A DNA stretch of 64,000 nt from assembly GCA_965215705.1 (NCBI GenBank), contig CBDCEE010000003.1, positions 124,001-188,000 of the forward strand. Reading direction: 5' to 3'. The notes below the pieces were generated by a model, which was not told the origin of the DNA, searched no databases, and was given only the letters and a program-made list of their open reading frames with translations. This stretch comes from JAAXPZ01 sp965215705. Lineage in GTDB: Bacteria; Campylobacterota; Campylobacteria; Campylobacterales; Sulfurovaceae. Below, one piece after another: positions 61,126 to 64,000 of this stretch (position 1 is the first letter of the stretch; every line of letters begins with the position of its first letter). Both the position numbers and the translations under genes were made by a program.

Positions 61126-61435
61126 CTTCGCTTTATTTGCAGCTGTTTTGCACGGGTCTTCGGTCGCCGTACGAGTGTACGACTCGCTCAGAATCCGCAC
61201 AAACCAACTACAACTAAAGCGAAGCATACTTTTTGCTTATTTGCATCCGTATTGCACGGGTCTTCGGTCGCCGTACGAGTGTACGACTCATTCAGAGCCC
61301 GCACAAACCAACCACAACTAAAGCGAAGCATATTTTTGCTTATTTGCATCTGTATTGCACGGGTCTTCGGTTGCTGTACGAGTGTACGACTCACTCAGAA
61401 TCCGCACAAACCAACTACAACTAAAGCGAAGCTAT
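61126..61435. repeat. Three tandem copies of a ~103-bp structured repeat
   Basis: Copies start near 61126, 61230 and 61333 (periods 104 and 103). Each contains GCACGGGTCTTCGG, the perfect hairpin CGAGT-GTACG-ACTCG, CCGCACAAACCAAC and AAAGCGAAG. Copy 1 is bounded by the inverted repeats CTTCGCTTT (61126-61134) and AAAGCGAAG (61216-61224). Differences between the copies are mostly single bases. Open frames that cross it are shadows. It starts directly behind the tRNA-Arg gene. Confidence 0.8.
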
Positions 61436-61440
61436 CTTTC

Positions 61441-61680
61441 CCAATAACCAATACACCAACGCTTTCAAAGTCCGCATACCTAATTGGTGCGATAGCAATC
61501 GCCCCCTACAACCACATACACCAATTACACAGCCACAGGCTGTAAATAACAACCAACAACCAATAACCAATACACTAATACACCAATTACAAATTCACCC
61601 CTTTTCGTAACAAATTCTACATTGCACATTGCACATTCCACATTTCCCAAACGCCCATAAGCAAAAAGTAGCTATAATCT
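61441..61680. repeat. Low-complexity intergenic repeats upstream of atpB
   Basis: AT- and C-rich sequence made of short imperfect units such as CCAATAACCAATACAC, ACACCAATTACA and CACATTGCACATT (repeated two to three times). No gene is supported. The last ~30 nt before 61710 hold the atpB promoter and RBS. Confidence 0.6.
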
Positions 61681-61709
61681 CTCCAAATTAAAGTCATAAG
61701 AGGTTCTTG

Positions 61710-62414
61710 ATGGAAGGTGTATTTACCTATTTAGGTGCGATTTTTGGTGGAGAGCATGGGCATGGTATCGGGATGGTGATCGCTCACCTTGTCTTGGTCA
61801 TGATCATAGGATTGTTTGTTGCGAGTAGGGCAACCAAGAGTCTCAAGGCAGTGCCAAGTGGTCTGCAAAATATCATGGAAGCATATCTTGGTGGAGTGAT
61901 TTCTATGGGTAAGGATGTGATTGGTGAGAAGATGGCGAGAAAGTATCTTCCTTTGGTTGCTACTATCGGTATCTTTGTCTTTATTGCCAATGTGATCGGT
62001 ATCATCCCAGGATTTGAATCACCGACATCCAACATCAACGTTACTTTGGTATTGGCTCTGGTAGTCTTTATTCATTATAACTATGAAGGCATCAAAGAAA
62101 ATGGCGTAGTGAAGTATTTCGCACACTTCATGGGGCCAGTTAAGGCTTTGGCTCCGCTCATGTTCCCGATTGAGATTGTTTCTCATATCTCGAGAATCAT
62201 CTCTCTGAGTTTCCGTCTCTTTGGTAACATCAAAGGAGATGACCTTTTCCTATGGGTACTCTTGATGCTTGCTCCTTGGTTAGTACCGCTTCCTGCATAC
62301 CTGCTTTTGAGCTTCTCTGCGATACTGCAGACTTTTGTATTCATGATCCTTGCGTATGTTTATCTGGCAGGTGCATTGGCGCATGATGAAGATCATGCAA
62401 CAGAAGCAGCATAA
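61710..62414 (+). CDS. atpB: F0F1 ATP synthase subunit a
   Basis: A 234-residue membrane subunit that forms the proton half-channels against the c-ring. The essential Arg lies in SRIISLSFRLFGNIKGDD, the hallmark segment. About six helices are predicted. The N-terminus is shorter than in E. coli. RBS AAGAGG lies 6 nt before the ATG; a TTG one codon upstream is unlikely to be used. Subunits c, b, delta and F1 are not adjacent, so atpB is a lone gene here, as is usual in Campylobacterota. Confidence 0.95.
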   Translation: MEGVFTYLGAIFGGEHGHGIGMVIAHLVLVMIIGLFVASRATKSLKAVPSGLQNIMEAYLGGVISMGKDVIGEKMARKYLPLVATIGIFVFIANVIGIIPGFESPTSNINVTLVLALVVFIHYNYEGIKENGVVKYFAHFMGPVKALAPLMFPIEIVSHISRIISLSFRLFGNIKGDDLFLWVLLMLAPWLVPLPAYLLLSFSAILQTFVFMILAYVYLAGALAHDEDHATEAA

Positions 62415-62651
62415 TTCTTTAAGGTATACACTAAACAAGCCTCCTCTTACAGTACTTAGTATGATAAGTGTTGTGAGTGATAGAGGATCAAGAGCGTTAT
62501 TCCTTCCTCTCTTTATTAATCATTTGTTTACTTTTTATTAATATATCGTTATGTTTTCAGTATTTTTTAATATTAGCTATGTTAGAGTATGCCTTATAAA
62601 CAGGGGGTACTATCATAGAGGTAGTGCTTTTAGCAAATAAAAGGGTATAAA

Positions 62652-63293
62652 ATGAAAAAGTCAATAGCAAAGATCGCACTCTCCTCTCTTTTGATGAGTG
62701 GTATATTGGTTGCAGGTAAAAATGTAGCACCTGCAGAGGCACCAATTGTCCCCGTACTGGATGTTAATCCATTGTATGTGGGATTGGGATTGTTGTGGTC
62801 AGGTACCAGTAGAGACTGTCCATGTGCAGATGATAATCGCTTGAAAGAGACAACCTATGGTGTCATCGGAAGAATTGGTTATGATTTTAACCAGTATATC
62901 GGTATCGAAGCAAGAGCGTTTAAAGCGAGTATTGATAAAGATTTTGCTGAGACGACACATTACGGTATCTACCTGAAGCCGCAGTATCATATTACAGATA
63001 GATTCAATATTTATGGACTTGTTGGTTATGGTAAAACGAAAATAGAGTGTGATCATCCTTCTCTTACTCCTGGTACAAAAATGTATGATGAGTCTGGATT
63101 GAGTGTAGGATTTGGTTTTGAATATGATATGAGTGATGACAGTGCTGTCGCTGCTTCTAGAACCTTTGATGGACAGGGCGACCAGGAAAAAGGATGGGGT
63201 ATCTGGGTTGATTATCAGAACCTACTCCATAATGAAGGAAATAGCAATATCAAAGCAAATATTGTTACAGCGGGTGTCACTTACGACTTCTAA
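62652..63293 (+). CDS. Outer membrane beta-barrel protein
   Basis: A 213-residue protein with a signal peptide (MKKSIAKIALSSLLMSGILVAG) and an eight-strand-like barrel: alternating strands such as YVGLGLLWSG, YGVIGRIGYDFN, IYLKPQYHIT, FNIYGLVGYG, SVGFGFEYDM and VTAGVTYDF, ending in Phe as needed for outer-membrane insertion. Two Cys (DCPCADD) lie in an early loop. It resembles the OmpW/porin-like small barrels annotated as porin family protein. The 237-nt region before it has no supported gene. Confidence 0.85.
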   Translation: MKKSIAKIALSSLLMSGILVAGKNVAPAEAPIVPVLDVNPLYVGLGLLWSGTSRDCPCADDNRLKETTYGVIGRIGYDFNQYIGIEARAFKASIDKDFAETTHYGIYLKPQYHITDRFNIYGLVGYGKTKIECDHPSLTPGTKMYDESGLSVGFGFEYDMSDDSAVAASRTFDGQGDQEKGWGIWVDYQNLLHNEGNSNIKANIVTAGVTYDF

Positions 63294-63426
63294 CCTATAG
63301 GGTATACGGGGAGAGTGCTTCTTCCCTGTATATCGCGTCTTCATAATATCTACGTACAAACTCTCTCAAATAACCAAAACGGTATAATATCTTCAATTTA
63401 ATATCACTTTTTATAAGGTTCTTTTC

Positions 63427-64000
63427 ATGTTTGAAACTGTTATCGGTCTTGAGGTACATGTCCAACTCAATACACAGACCAAAATCTTTTGCTCTTGCCC
63501 TACCAGTTTTGCTGCACATCAGAATAGTCATACCTGTCCTACCTGTTTGGCACTTCCGGGAGCGCTACCTGTACTCAATCTTGAAGCAGTAAAGAAAGCG
63601 ATGAATTTTGGGTATGCTATCAAGGCTGCGGTGAATCAAAGATCGATCTTCAATCGTAAAAGTTATTTTTATCCGGATAGTCCTATGGCATATCAGATCA
63701 GCCAGTTTGATATCCCTATCGTGGGAGAGGGCAAATTGACGATTGATTTTGAAGATGGCAGTAGTAAGGAGATAGGGATCACCAGGGCACACCTCGAAGC
63801 GGATGCCGGTAAGAACATGCATGATGGAGCCCTCTCCAAGGTGGATCTAAACCGTGCTGGTACACCATTGCTGGAAATCGTCTCTGATCCTGATATGCGA
63901 AATGCGGATGAAGCGGTACGCTACCTGAAAAAACTCCACTCTATTGTCAGATATCTGGATATCTCTGATGCCAATATGCAGGAGGGTTCATTTCGTTGCG
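63427..64000 (+). CDS. gatB: Aspartyl/glutamyl-tRNA amidotransferase subunit B, N-terminal part
   Basis: The first 191 codons of GatB run off the window edge. GatB binds Glu-tRNA(Gln) or Asp-tRNA(Asn) and performs the ATP-dependent transamidation with GatA and GatC. Family hallmarks are VIGLEVHVQLNTQTKIFC, CPTCLALPGALPVLN, IFNRKSYFYPD, YQISQFDIPI and HLEADAGKNMHD, with zinc Cys in CSC and CPTC. A TATAAT-like TATAATAT lies at about 63391 and GGTTCT precedes the ATG; the RBS is weak. Confidence 0.95.
   Translation, partial: MFETVIGLEVHVQLNTQTKIFCSCPTSFAAHQNSHTCPTCLALPGALPVLNLEAVKKAMNFGYAIKAAVNQRSIFNRKSYFYPDSPMAYQISQFDIPIVGEGKLTIDFEDGSSKEIGITRAHLEADAGKNMHDGALSKVDLNRAGTPLLEIVSDPDMRNADEAVRYLKKLHSIVRYLDISDANMQEGSFRC

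Noticed and set aside
61126..61435. Tandem repeats as a CRISPR array
   Set aside because: The period is ~103 bp with no unique spacers; the whole unit is repeated, and no cas genes are present.
61252..61545. 97-codon open frame across the tandem repeats
   Set aside because: It only reads through repeat copies, has no RBS and has no protein-like composition.

Overview
The window reads as chromosomal DNA of a Campylobacterota (epsilonproteobacterial) chemolithotroph, most like Sulfurovum or a close relative. This rests on protein families and gene order typical of that group: fabZ-lpxA-clpX-mreB-mreC-carB, tgt / TrkA-like (COG3400) / aroB / mscS / mtaB, a UPF0323 lipoprotein next to a glutathionylspermidine-synthase-like gene, and a short Sua5/YrdC-like protein behind carB. 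No database search was possible, so the genus is an inference.

Layout. 1-4291: surface and periplasmic proteins (a partial repeat protein, a lipoprotein, a BspA-repeat lipoprotein, a small secreted protein and a beta-helix lipoprotein). Two of the lipoproteins share an identical 50-nt leader and nearly the same signal-peptide DNA but have unrelated mature parts. 4312-12739 (minus): core housekeeping genes for carbamoyl phosphate, cell shape, ClpX, lipid A and fatty acid synthesis. 12817-15082 (minus): queH, a FUN14 protein and a DnaQ-like exonuclease. 15216-23824: a CitE-like lyase, an aspartoacylase, an M20 peptidase and a five-gene dipeptide/oligopeptide ABC transporter, which looks like a peptide or N-acyl amino acid scavenging block. 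23825-24548: a repeat-rich island with an AT-rich orphan gene. 24549-27914: a split permease, two YbjQ proteins, an M48 protease and a Crp/Fnr regulator. 27916-34547: tgt, a TrkA-like protein, aroB, mscS and mtaB. 34552-38323 (minus): two c-di-GMP turnover genes, the second split by a frameshift. 39573-42202: a nitric oxide reductase operon (small membrane protein, norC, norB, 49-residue membrane peptide) behind a Crp/Fnr-type box; norB is broken by five single-base indels. 42332-52764: an SDR enzyme, UPF0323, an ATP-grasp-like enzyme with a recent C-terminal frameshift, an EamA transporter, a TAXI-TRAP transporter, a second MscS, an M15 peptidase, a TSUP permease, a lipoprotein and a cupin. 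52923-54453: a second repeat island with an AT-rich orphan. 54454-64000: uvrA, polA, mscL, tRNA-Arg(CCT), three ~103-bp tandem repeats, atpB, an outer-membrane beta-barrel protein and the start of gatB.

Functional links. norC/norB and the Crp/Fnr box point to denitrification or NO detoxification. QueH and Tgt both serve queuosine modification of tRNA. UvrA and PolA serve excision repair. MscL and two MscS channels serve osmotic protection. Four genes (24549, 38323, 49367, 51188) have a perfect TATAAT exactly 6 nt before the ATG, which predicts leaderless transcripts.

Best candidates for something undescribed: the shared leader/signal-peptide cassette of the lipoproteins, the structured tandem repeat directly behind tRNA-Arg, and the two small membrane proteins flanking norCB. 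Clustered indels in norB may be biological decay or local sequence error; the sequence alone cannot separate these.
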